The notes beneath the pieces are model-generated. The model had not been told where the DNA came from and made no database searches. It was given only the letters and a program-made list of their open reading frames with translations. From Stramenopiles sp. TOSAG23-2 (taxonomy: Eukaryota > Sar), in contig LT649446.1 of NCBI GenBank assembly GCA_900128395.1, positions 1 through 25,821 on the forward strand: a stretch of DNA of 25,821 bases. The letters run 5' to 3'. The position numbers and the translations under genes were made by a program. Below, one piece after another: positions 16,523 to 25,376 of this stretch (position 1 is the first letter of the stretch; every line of letters starts with the position of its first letter).

Positions 16523-17561
16523 ATTGATACAATCTTACACAACACACACACACTTAATATTGGTTACTAGATACAATAACTGGATAGCTTGTAACACAGA
16601 CTTATATAATAAAAATTTTATACTATAATAATAATAATAGTATTACTATACGTTTACGTATATCAGAAATAATAGAGTGACACTTTTTGCAATTTAAAAT
16701 ACTTATTACTAAATTAGTATAGAACAATTATAGTTTAGACGACTAAAGCTAAATAAATTATAAATAATAATAATAATAATAATACTAACAGAAGAAAGCA
16801 ACGATAATTTTCTCGATTAAAACAATTTCCTTTTGATCTTCTAATTAAAATAATAAAAAATCGTTATTTCAATATTTAAATAATATGAAGTAAATGTATT
16901 ACAGTACGTATACTTATATCATCTTGTGTAATAATGAAATATTTCAATTGTATTTTTTTTTCTAATTACATACATATATTATTAATAGTAATAGGTGCAT
17001 TTTTATATTATTTTATTATTTGTGTTTTTTAGAGTTCATCCTAGTCGCCTCTCACAATTCTAATTCATTTTTTTTTTTTCTGGTTGTTCTTCTTTCTAGC
17101 TTTCCAGCTTTCGATTTAAACTATTTTGGATTTAAGGTGGTCCAGTGATAGGCGACAGTATTATACCTGGTACACAATAAGTATACGAGGAGTAAACAGG
17201 AACTACCACAACCCGAAAAAAAACCCGAGATGCACATGTGAGAGATGTTGCAGATGCGTTACACGTTACACGCGAAAAAAATAGAATAAAAGTACAAAGA
17301 AAGCGATGGAAAAGTTTATTATATACAAGTTATACAATACATTATCTTATATCAAGAAACGAATTATATTCATATTATTAATACAATACTTCTCGTCATA
17401 ATAAGCTGGTGTAAAAAAGAAAAAGAAAAGACGATTACAATATATATATATAAGAATTATATTATTTTTTAATATATAATAATCTATAATAATTATTTAA
17501 TTATTATTCTTTCGAAATAGTATAGTTTTTGTTGTCGTTGTTGTTGCACTTGTATATAAGA
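16523..17561. promoter_or_regulatory. Divergent intergenic region of the Pcf11-like and armadillo genes
   Basis: About 1040 bases, the longest spacer. It holds an AAT microsatellite, a pyrimidine-rich stretch ending in CTAG (about 17069-17100) that resembles a 3' splice site, and a GC-elevated block at about 17130-17280. That block carries TACCTGG (17164-17170) and a tandem GTTACAC-GTTACAC. An intron in the 5' leader of the armadillo gene is possible but not supported by a clear donor. No coding or structured RNA gene is recognisable. Confidence 0.5.
16763..16783. repeat. AAT trinucleotide microsatellite
   Basis: About seven consecutive AAT units in the divergent spacer. Confidence 0.75.
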
Positions 17562-19628
17562 ATGCATAAAGCAAAAGCACGACGATCAATACATCAAGCC
17601 TTGAATGGTGGAAAAACTTATGGCGGTCTTAGTAGAAAAACACCGCAATCTCCATCATCGTCAGCTCGCAGAGGATCAACTTCCCCACGTAAATCAGTTG
17701 GACGATTATCCATACCTGGACTATCATCCCCACTTAGACAAGGTAATAATAGCAGCTCAGGTAGTGGCAACAAAAGTAATAAAAAACATGGTGTTAATGT
17801 TCAACCATTGGAAGTGGATACCTTAAGACCATTAGTAGATTTGGCATATTGGAGCACATTTTTAGAAGTAAGACGTGATTGTGCAGCAGCGTTTGCAACA
17901 TTGTCGATGAACGAGGCAAATTTGCAAGTATTATCGCAAGCAGGTGCGCTTGGAGCTTTGTTAGCGTTAATTGGTGTTGGCAACAATCGTAACGATTCAC
18001 AAGTACATAGGAATGCCGCAACTGCTTTATCATATTTAGTAAAATTGAATGATATAAAATTCCGTTTACTAAAATCACCGAATGGTTTAAAAGCTTTGTT
18101 TTATTTGACGAGATCTCCAAATGTTGCTGTAAAACGAGCTGCAGTGAAGACGTTGTATAATTTAGCTGGTTTAGATGAGGCAAAAGATGTTATTGTCGAT
18201 ACTGGTGGTATTAGAAATTTATTAAATTTAGCAGAGGTGAAGGATGAGCGTACAAAACGACAAGCCGTTCGTGTTATCAGACGCTGTGCGGAATTACAGC
18301 GAAATAAATCTAGAATGATGGAAGAAAACATATTAAAAGCAATAATCAATTTATTAAGTGAATGCCCTGACATAACAATGAGGAAAGATTTAGTAGAAAC
18401 ATTAAATTTATTAGCAGGGGAGGTGGAAAATGCAAATAAATTAGTATCTATGGGTGCATTGATTCCGTTGTTACAACAAACCGATTTAACTGTAAGTTCT
18501 ATTGAAACAGTGTTGCAATGCGTAAAAAGTATATATTTACTGGTATCAAATAGCGCTGCAATGAATAATATAGCAAAAGTAGTAGAGGAGGGTACAATTG
18601 GTACATTAGTACGGTGTGTATTTGAAGATCTACCGCGGTTTTACAGCCAACGGCCATTAGCGGGAATGGGAGCGACGAATGATAAAAACACTGACAATGC
18701 AGCTATGATTCATGATATATTAAATGGTATAGATGGAGGAACATCAACAGAGCAGCAAGGAAATGGTAATAATAAGCGAAGTAGTTTGAAATTTCAACAG
18801 AAACATAGCAATAGTAGCCACAAGCATCATCGCGGACCACCACCTCCTGAAGTTGATTTAATGCGTACTGCATTGCATATATTTGAAAAAATTGCAGAGC
18901 AAAAGCGTACACGTGACACATTAGTAGAATGGGGTGTATTAGATTATTTATTAGAAGAAACTACGTGTTTTAGCACGGATAAGCGTACGAGAAGAACAGC
19001 GAGTACAATTATTAAATTGTTAAGTGAAAATGGTGGAGAAAGTTGTGTTCGGCATCAAGATATGGTAGCTAAAGGTACATTAAGTGTTTTAGCACAATAT
19101 TTGCGCGGGGATGATTATGAATTGAGGTGCGATGCAGCTGCAGCATTGTCCCATATGTCAGTTAGTGACGAATTAAAAATGCCTATTTGTCAAGCACAAG
19201 TTCTTCCAGATTTATTGTCATTAGTTCAACTTGGTGATAATGCGTTAACAATGCACGTTGCGCGTACAGTAGCAGAATTGGCTGATGTGACCGAAAATGA
19301 AGCAACTCTGTTTAAAGCTGGTGTATTAGAAGTTTTAGTGAAATTAATCGCCCCTTCCATTCATGATAGTGAAGCACGATTAGAAGCAGTAAGAGCATTG
19401 AGTAGTTTAAGTAGTAGTGAAAATGCAAAGAAAGAAATTGTTGGTAATGCAGCTTTAGGCCATTTAATTAGTTTAAGCAAAAGCGGGAAAGGTTTGGAGA
19501 AAATGTATGCATTGGCAACATTAACTAATTTAGCACATGATACAGCTGCTTTACGTATACAAATGGCATTTCGTGGTTTCGTTGCTAGGAAAATGGCAAA
19601 AAAAAAATTGGGATATAATAAAAAATAA
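17562..19628 (+). CDS. Armadillo-repeat protein with C-terminal IQ motif
   Basis: 688 aa from the ATG at 17562 (A at -3); the short upstream in-frame extension has no ATG. The first about 85 residues are basic, Ser/Pro-rich and disordered (SPSSSARRGSTSPRKS). Armadillo repeats run about 85-355 and, after a low-complexity insertion (about 370-430), about 430-660. Typical helices include VKRAAVKTLYNLAG, MRKDLVETLNLLAG, ELRCDAAAALSHMS and ARLEAVRALSSLS. The extreme C-terminus has a clear IQ motif, LRIQMAFRGFVARKMAKKK (about 664-682), so calmodulin binding is likely. ARM solenoids bind extended partner peptides. The ARM-plus-IQ arrangement suggests a cytoskeletal or ciliary scaffold (inference), and I cannot name an orthologue. 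AATAAA overlaps the stop codon (19624-19629). Confidence 0.85.
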   Translation: MHKAKARRSIHQALNGGKTYGGLSRKTPQSPSSSARRGSTSPRKSVGRLSIPGLSSPLRQGNNSSSGSGNKSNKKHGVNVQPLEVDTLRPLVDLAYWSTFLEVRRDCAAAFATLSMNEANLQVLSQAGALGALLALIGVGNNRNDSQVHRNAATALSYLVKLNDIKFRLLKSPNGLKALFYLTRSPNVAVKRAAVKTLYNLAGLDEAKDVIVDTGGIRNLLNLAEVKDERTKRQAVRVIRRCAELQRNKSRMMEENILKAIINLLSECPDITMRKDLVETLNLLAGEVENANKLVSMGALIPLLQQTDLTVSSIETVLQCVKSIYLLVSNSAAMNNIAKVVEEGTIGTLVRCVFEDLPRFYSQRPLAGMGATNDKNTDNAAMIHDILNGIDGGTSTEQQGNGNNKRSSLKFQQKHSNSSHKHHRGPPPPEVDLMRTALHIFEKIAEQKRTRDTLVEWGVLDYLLEETTCFSTDKRTRRTASTIIKLLSENGGESCVRHQDMVAKGTLSVLAQYLRGDDYELRCDAAAALSHMSVSDELKMPICQAQVLPDLLSLVQLGDNALTMHVARTVAELADVTENEATLFKAGVLEVLVKLIAPSIHDSEARLEAVRALSSLSSSENAKKEIVGNAALGHLISLSKSGKGLEKMYALATLTNLAHDTAALRIQMAFRGFVARKMAKKKLGYNKK

Positions 19629-20004
19629 AATGTTACTAGTACTATATGATTATTACAGTATTAAATGAAATTAAATATATATAGTTCTATATAAATACAT
19701 GTTAAGGATATTGCTATTTTCATAATTCCAACTATTTAAATCCATACTGTACCCTTCCTATGAATCTAAAGAATTCAATGAATAATATAATAATTTTTTT
19801 TTCTTCTTCTTCTTCTGAAAAATAATATGCTGCTGCCGTTATTATTATTATTCAAATAATTCATAATTTCAATAAAATAGACGGAATAGAAAAATATAAA
19901 TTCGAAGTAAACCCAATCTATTTTTCAATCCAAATACATACAGAATACAACAAAGTGTTATTCCAATATAACTCATATATCTGAAAGCACTTTTTACATA
20001 CAAA
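19629..20004. promoter_or_regulatory. Spacer between the armadillo and mosaic TPR genes
   Basis: 376 bases in tandem orientation, carrying the 3' end of the armadillo gene and the promoter of the next. It holds a T/TTC tract (about 19793-19816) and an ATT run (about 19839-19853). No conserved element or gene is seen. Confidence 0.45.
19793..19816 (+). repeat. Pyrimidine tract with (TTC)5
   Basis: A T run followed by five TTC units, about 190 bases before the start codon of the mosaic TPR gene. It is either a microsatellite or a promoter pyrimidine tract. Confidence 0.6.
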
Positions 20005-23000
20005 ATGATATCAAAAGAAAATGAAGTTGATTGGAAAAGTGCTTTAAGTATCAAACGAGCATTGGTGAAAAGGAACTTAAGCACAAAAACGCCAAATTTG
20101 CGCGGTGATGCTCGTTTAGAAGCTTTACAAACGCGTTTACGCACATTTCTAAGTTCTCAAGCACATGTTAACAAACTAAATAAGACTCACGGTAAAAATA
20201 GGCCATTATCCGCTTCATCGGTTGTTTCAAATACAGAAAGCATAGTAAGTGACGGACAAACTCCACGTATTGGTACATTTACGCCAAGAGAAGTGGAAGA
20301 GTTAAACTCTGTATCAAGTCTTAAACAGGCGCTTGAAGGCATTGGTCTAAGCACCAGAACCCCAGGTGTAAAAGGTAAAGAGCGAGTTGAGGCTTTGAAG
20401 CAACGACTGTTGACAGGAGATGATGGGGGTCTGACCAGCAGAAGTGAAGGCTTAAGAAGTAGTAGGAGCGAAGGTTCAAAGACATGGCGGGATAAGTTGA
20501 ATAATAGTAATAATACAAATAGTACAAGTAGTAGGCGTAACGTTCCAACAACGTCTAATAGTAATTCTTATAATTACGGCAACTCTTTTACTCATAAAAA
20601 AAAAAAACAATACGATGCTGAGGATATTGAAGAAATGAAAAGAAAATTAGCAGAAATGGAAGATGTAATAAGACCACCAATAGATTCTCCCCCGCAATCA
20701 CCAAAACCACCAAGTTATGCACCACCATTTAAATCAGCAACGACTGATGATACCTCATCTGCAATTTATTGGTCTGGATGGAATAACAATAGTAATAATA
20801 ACGACGGAAACAATGGGGAAGTGACGGAAAATCAGGAAGAATCTAATAGTGATATATATGAACAAGCATATAAAAAGAATTTTCATAAATCAGCTAATAA
20901 TCTTAATGAACTATTTGATCATATCGATAAAGATAAGAATGGTGTAATAGATAGAAAAGAATTTATAGAAGCTGGCATATCATCGCCATCGTCGGAAAAA
21001 GAAATACATACTGAACCAAGATTTCAAACCAACAATAACAACAACAACAATAATAATAATAAGATGACTGTTATGAATAATAATAATCAAACTTTATCTT
21101 CACATATGGGCAATGCATGGAGCAGAAAAGGTCGTCCAGATGTCATGCATAGTGTGCGAGGAGGTATCAGACGCCGTGGTGGTGGTATGACACGTGGAAT
21201 GTCAAGAAGGAATTTTCACCAGCGTGGTAGTAATGGAATTAGATTAAACGTAACAAAAGCCAATAGTAATAAAAAAGATATAGCTAAACCGCCAACATCT
21301 GCGCGTCTTAATTCGCGATTTGAAGCACTTTCTAACATATACAACGACGCGGAGAAAGATTTGGAAGATAAAAAGCAGAAATACCAAAATGAAAAAAGCA
21401 ATGTACAGTCATTAAAGGAACAAATCGCATCAGTTCGATCTAAACGCGATGCTATTTGCGCTGAAAGATCAGATCCAGCATGTTCAACAGCATTGGCAAA
21501 ATTAGTCGAACGATTATCAAAAGTGCGAGTAGAATTGGATCGTGCAAAGCGTAGAACATCGAGACAAAATCAAAATTTCGATACGGATGCAATCCATGGA
21601 AATGTTATGCAAAGATTTCCAATCAACGTCGCCATACAAAAGCTGGAAACAATTGAACAAGATGTTGATGCTAAAATTGATCAATTTTGTACACGGATTG
21701 TGAGGGAGGAGGAACAGAGTGAGGAACATGGCTTGAAATTTGAGCAGGAAATAAAGCGTTTATTAACACGATCGAAACAGAAAATGGAAGTATGCGAGAA
21801 GGAAATGAAAGAAAGCATTATAATAGAAAAACGATCAAAGGTAAAACTGGAGGAAGAATTAGAGCGTCGTAGCCAACGACCCCCATTTAGTGGCCCAGAG
21901 GCAGCTAAAGATGCTTGGAAACTATGCCAAAATGCACAATTTCTTTGGCGAATTAGAGGGGAGGATGATACGGCAGACCGTGTGTTTGCACAGGCATACA
22001 ATCGCAGCCCAGATAATCCCAATATTTTACATGCATATGCTGAATTTTTACACGAGCAAAAAAAAAATCATGCAAAAGCGATGAAATTGTTGCAAAGCTC
22101 TTATGATAGAAACCCAACCCATGTAAATACGCTAGCATTGTATGGTCATATACTTCATCGAGTTATGAGTGAAAATGAAAAAGGTGAGACAATACTATTG
22201 AAATGTTTAGATTTATCCCCAAAGCACGTAAAGTGCCTTGTTAGCTATGCATTATTATTATCAAGTGTGAGAATGGATTTTAATGCTGCCGATCGTTGTT
22301 TCAAGCAAGCGTTGGATAATTCTCCTATGGATGTTACTATTATGCATCATTATGCAAGATTTTTAAAGAAAAAACGCGGTGATTATAATGGCGCCGAAAA
22401 ATTATATAAAGAAGCTTTAAAAATCGATCCATGTCATCCAAAAGTATTATCCGCCTATGCTAATTTTTTAATGAAAGTACGTGGCGATTATCCAAAAGCA
22501 GAGAAATATTACCAAGCTGCTGTTACGGTTGTACCAAATTCTGCTACAGCGCTTGGAAATTTGGCAAACTTTTTCCAACGGGTAAAAGGTAATCCAGCAA
22601 TTGCACAGGAATTCTATCTTAAAGCGATGCAACATGATCCAAACCATCCGTCCGTTAAGCGTAATTATGCAATATTGCTTCGAGATTTTCCTGAGTTACG
22701 GACACCAAACACGGAAAGAGCCGTGGGAACTCCAAGTCACGTTAAAATCCAACGTGGAGGCAATAGAGGCAACAGAAACAATGATGATGTCAATAAGATA
22801 CCATCTTATCAACCACAGATTCCAATAAATCCATCTGGGCGATCCCGAACTCCAAATCGTCGTGGTAGGTCGAGATCACCAAATAATCGCAGATCGAGAT
22901 CACCAGCAAATCGAAGATCAAGATCACCAGGTGGTCGTCGTTCTCAATCTCCTGCGCGAATTAGAAGATTGGCTAGCCGTCAAGGAACTCCTCAAGTTGT

Positions 23001-23076
23001 AAAAGAATCAAGCTTAGATGTTGTCGTTGAAGCTACACCACGTACTGAAGCTGGACTGAGAACTAGTAGAAGATAA
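20005..23076 (+). CDS. Mosaic protein: SAP-like repeats, EF hand, coiled coil, 35-residue TPR-like array, RS tail
   Basis: 1023 aa, ATG at 20005 with A at -3; no orthologue recognised. Order of parts: two SAP-like units (about 14-46 and 104-136) sharing LST(K/R)TP...G..R.EAL..RL; a Ser/Asn-rich stretch with RPLSA at 66-70; a canonical EF-hand loop DKDKNGVIDRKE (308-319); an N10 run (343-352); an Arg/Gly-rich stretch (385-410); a coiled coil (about 435-620). Seven TPR-like repeats (about 635-892) follow, whose prolines (669, 704, 739, 774, 809, 844, 879) are exactly 35 residues apart, with consensus P....L..YA.FL......Y..AE..Y..AL. The C-terminal RSRSP octapeptide repeats (955-983) resemble SR-protein tails. 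Binding of partners by the TPR array and calcium by the EF hand follows from family knowledge. The overall role is unknown; a nuclear or RNA-linked role is suggested only by the SAP-like and RS parts. Confidence 0.82.
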   Translation: MISKENEVDWKSALSIKRALVKRNLSTKTPNLRGDARLEALQTRLRTFLSSQAHVNKLNKTHGKNRPLSASSVVSNTESIVSDGQTPRIGTFTPREVEELNSVSSLKQALEGIGLSTRTPGVKGKERVEALKQRLLTGDDGGLTSRSEGLRSSRSEGSKTWRDKLNNSNNTNSTSSRRNVPTTSNSNSYNYGNSFTHKKKKQYDAEDIEEMKRKLAEMEDVIRPPIDSPPQSPKPPSYAPPFKSATTDDTSSAIYWSGWNNNSNNNDGNNGEVTENQEESNSDIYEQAYKKNFHKSANNLNELFDHIDKDKNGVIDRKEFIEAGISSPSSEKEIHTEPRFQTNNNNNNNNNNKMTVMNNNNQTLSSHMGNAWSRKGRPDVMHSVRGGIRRRGGGMTRGMSRRNFHQRGSNGIRLNVTKANSNKKDIAKPPTSARLNSRFEALSNIYNDAEKDLEDKKQKYQNEKSNVQSLKEQIASVRSKRDAICAERSDPACSTALAKLVERLSKVRVELDRAKRRTSRQNQNFDTDAIHGNVMQRFPINVAIQKLETIEQDVDAKIDQFCTRIVREEEQSEEHGLKFEQEIKRLLTRSKQKMEVCEKEMKESIIIEKRSKVKLEEELERRSQRPPFSGPEAAKDAWKLCQNAQFLWRIRGEDDTADRVFAQAYNRSPDNPNILHAYAEFLHEQKKNHAKAMKLLQSSYDRNPTHVNTLALYGHILHRVMSENEKGETILLKCLDLSPKHVKCLVSYALLLSSVRMDFNAADRCFKQALDNSPMDVTIMHHYARFLKKKRGDYNGAEKLYKEALKIDPCHPKVLSAYANFLMKVRGDYPKAEKYYQAAVTVVPNSATALGNLANFFQRVKGNPAIAQEFYLKAMQHDPNHPSVKRNYAILLRDFPELRTPNTERAVGTPSHVKIQRGGNRGNRNNDDVNKIPSYQPQIPINPSGRSRTPNRRGRSRSPNNRRSRSPANRRSRSPGGRRSQSPARIRRLASRQGTPQVVKESSLDVVVEATPRTEAGLRTSRR
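21907..22680 (+). repeat. TPR-like array, 35-residue period
   Basis: Encodes seven helical repeats whose landmark proline recurs every 35 residues (105 bases). They are diverged at the DNA level, so this is an old protein repeat array rather than a recent tandem duplication. Confidence 0.8.
22867..22962 (+). repeat. Tandem 24-base repeat encoding RSRSP octapeptides
   Basis: Four units of eight residues (RSRSPNNR, RSRSPANR, RSRSPGGR, RSQSPARI) near the end of the mosaic gene. Serines between arginines are typical SR-kinase targets. Confidence 0.75.
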
Positions 23077-23094
23077 AAGGTATATAATTAAAAT

Positions 23095-23136
23095 GCATAA
23101 CTTATTTTTTAATTTACTCATGATAATTCCTACTCT
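23095..23136 (+). repeat. Direct repeat, copy 1
   Basis: Starts with GCATAA and ends with CCTACTCT, 19 bases after the mosaic gene's stop codon. The second copy differs by one base and one T of indel. Confidence 0.75.
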
Positions 23137-23469
23137 CCAGAAAGAATACAATAAGTGCAAAGACAATAATATCTATACGTATCTCACTAAACTGAAAGAT
23201 GGACAATAAATCGTAACATTGCGATAGAGAGTTCATTGAAATCCACAGAGTGTGCCAATATTTTTTTATATATATAATATTTTAAAGATTATAAAAACAT
23301 TGGTGGAGGTAAATAGATGCAATTAACACATTATATATAAATATGCATCGATTGAAAAACCGTGTATTGTTCAAAGGTGTGTGGTACATCGTACCGTGGT
23401 AGAGTATATATATCATGATCAGAAGATAAAAAAAAATAAAATATACTTCGAGTATTAATTTAGTTTTAC

Positions 23470-23510
23470 GCATAATTTATTTTTAATTTACTCATGATAA
23501 TTCCTACTCT
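23470..23510 (+). repeat. Direct repeat, copy 2
   Basis: Second copy, 375 bases downstream of the first. It is preceded by TAC, making a TACGCATAATTTATTT string like those at 14102 and 14145. Confidence 0.75.
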
Positions 23511-23690
23511 TCATTAAATAATGATCATATCTTTTTTCTGAAAGGAAAATTTTTTTTCTTATCTTAGTAAATATAAATATGATATATGATACGTAGGAGA
23601 GAGAAGTTTAGTTCTCTACACACACAATTTATAAAATCATTAAGCTAATACACACATATATGTATATTATTTTTTGATCTCTTTTACATT

Positions 23691-25376
23691 TTAAACATTT
23701 GGCAAAATTTTAAATACACTGTCAATTATTACAATAAGCAAAGTCAAAACAAGGCATATAGAACCAGACCAGAAAAATAATGTACCAACTGCTAAACACT
23801 GTGGCGAAGTTATGAGGCAATCACCAATAAAATACCCACTAGACACACTAACAAATATTTGTGCAGCTGGAAGTGTATTGTTACACAATGCGGTTGCCCA
23901 TGCAACTTTATCATGACCAACGACGTCGCGTATCAAAGAATATATCGCAGTATTGTGTACGGAAAACATTGCCCCTGTTAAAAACATTAAGCCACATAAA
24001 ATTAATGGTTCATTCGGACCTACAAACCAAAATGCAATCATCAATATACAATAAGAAATTTCACATACAAACCAAACTTTTTTAATTCCAAAAATCCGAG
24101 TAAAAAAACGATATCCATATACCGTATATAATAAACCAGAAAACGTTTGTATTGCAAACGTTACTAACGCTGTCCTTAAACCGGTAGTTTCAAAAATGGT
24201 ATCTATCCCAATCCAGGCTGTCCACCAAAAACATGCATTGCATAGCAAGACCCATCCTAAAAATTGGAGTAAAAGGAGTAAAACTAATGGGAAAATATAA
24301 TATTTCAAATTTCGTTTTTCTTCACTATGATTATGAATACTATAACTTTCCGTATCTACAATACTATTATTATTATCATAATTATTATCATTAGTATCTA
24401 ATTCATTCCGAGTATGATCATACCAATCCAAGTTGCTACTTAGATCATTAACTTGATCTTCTTCAGCCATCGATGTTGTTCGTATTATTGCTCCTTCGCT
24501 ACTTCTCAATTGTTGATAATTATTTTCATTATCATTACCATCCTCAGCCATAGATGTTGTTCGTGTTATTGCTGCTTCGCTACTTCTCAATAGTTGATAA
24601 TTATTCTCATTATCATTACCATCCTCATCCTCGCCATTTTTGCTATATTTAAAATCTTCATCAACACCAAATATCAATGCTGTACCACATGCAAAAATCA
24701 AAAATACGGCGCTTGATAATAGAAGTGATTGATAATGATTAAAGTAACCTTTAAAATTCAAATTAAAACTACCTACAAGTAATGCCAAAAAGCGGCCTAT
24801 TAATTGATATAATGTATACATGTTGTCTGCTTGTGATTCTAAATCTTTTTCAATTTCTTTTATTTCTTCATCCGTAAAACTCTTATAATCATCCAGTTTA
24901 TCTTTGGAAGGCAATAATGATAAGACCATATCCAACAACATACTACGACCTGGTATTAACAGAATATCATGTGCCAAATCCATACAACCAAATGCAGTAA
25001 AGCATACAACTATTTGTGCCATTCTTGCTAAGTGCCAATCAGTATAAAATACTAAAACGAGTAAACCAGCAACTGCGACAGCACCAAAAAGAAAAACAAA
25101 AGGCTTACGCTTGCCCCAAAATTTAGATTCACAAGAATCTGATGCGTTTCCAACAAGTGGTTGAAGACAAATACCGAAAACAGGATTGACTAAAAATATG
25201 AAGCCCGCAGCAGTCGGACTTAATAAAATGGGAGGATTTAATAAATGTGGTATAATCACAGCTTCTCCAGCAGCCCAACCATATTCTACACATGCACCTG
25301 TCAAAGAAACCAAATGATATTTAATATGTACAATTTTAGGTATGATAAGTTTCTGCGATGGTGATCTAGATGCCAT
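23691..25376 (-). CDS. SLC45/SUT-like sugar transporter of the major facilitator superfamily
   Basis: 561 aa, ATG at 25376 with A at -3. The N-terminus carries the family pattern of sucrose:proton symporters and SLC45: GACVEYGWAAGEAVIIPHLL in the first helix, NPVFGICLQPLVGNASD (64-80), and WGKRKPF (87-93), which corresponds to the GRRRPF loop between helices 2 and 3. About twelve hydrophobic helices can be seen, six before about residue 237 and six from about 359 to 552. Proton-coupled uptake of sucrose, glucose or related sugars is the family function; substrate and membrane are not determined. The central cytosolic loop (about 238-357) is long, acidic and Asn-rich. It contains a 27-residue unit present twice (252-278, 279-305), each with RTTSMAE, a possible phosphosite. 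It is convergent with the mosaic gene. Confidence 0.82.
   Translation of the reverse strand: MASRSPSQKLIIPKIVHIKYHLVSLTGACVEYGWAAGEAVIIPHLLNPPILLSPTAAGFIFLVNPVFGICLQPLVGNASDSCESKFWGKRKPFVFLFGAVAVAGLLVLVFYTDWHLARMAQIVVCFTAFGCMDLAHDILLIPGRSMLLDMVLSLLPSKDKLDDYKSFTDEEIKEIEKDLESQADNMYTLYQLIGRFLALLVGSFNLNFKGYFNHYQSLLLSSAVFLIFACGTALIFGVDEDFKYSKNGEDEDGNDNENNYQLLRSSEAAITRTTSMAEDGNDNENNYQQLRSSEGAIIRTTSMAEEDQVNDLSSNLDWYDHTRNELDTNDNNYDNNNSIVDTESYSIHNHSEEKRNLKYYIFPLVLLLLLQFLGWVLLCNACFWWTAWIGIDTIFETTGLRTALVTFAIQTFSGLLYTVYGYRFFTRIFGIKKVWFVCEISYCILMIAFWFVGPNEPLILCGLMFLTGAMFSVHNTAIYSLIRDVVGHDKVAWATALCNNTLPAAQIFVSVSSGYFIGDCLITSPQCLAVGTLFFWSGSICLVLTLLIVIIDSVFKILPNV
24463..24624 (-). repeat. Tandem 81-base duplication inside the transporter gene
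   Basis: Copies at 24463-24543 and 24544-24624 differ at 5 of 81 bases, giving three amino-acid changes and two silent ones. It is in frame and lies in the central cytosolic loop. The similarity points to a recent duplication. Confidence 0.92.

Larger units (their letters stand above)
23077..23690. other. Convergent 3' spacer with a duplicated segment
   Basis: 614 bases between the mosaic and transporter genes. A near-exact 41-42 base direct repeat lies at 23095-23136 and 23470-23510. GGTAC-ATC-GTACC near 23381-23393 can form a small hairpin. No gene is seen. Confidence 0.55.

Noticed and set aside
21031-21062. Asparagine run in the mosaic gene as a functional domain
   Set aside because: CAA/TAA-type slippage in an AT-rich genome explains an N10 run; similar N-rich stretches occur in most proteins here.
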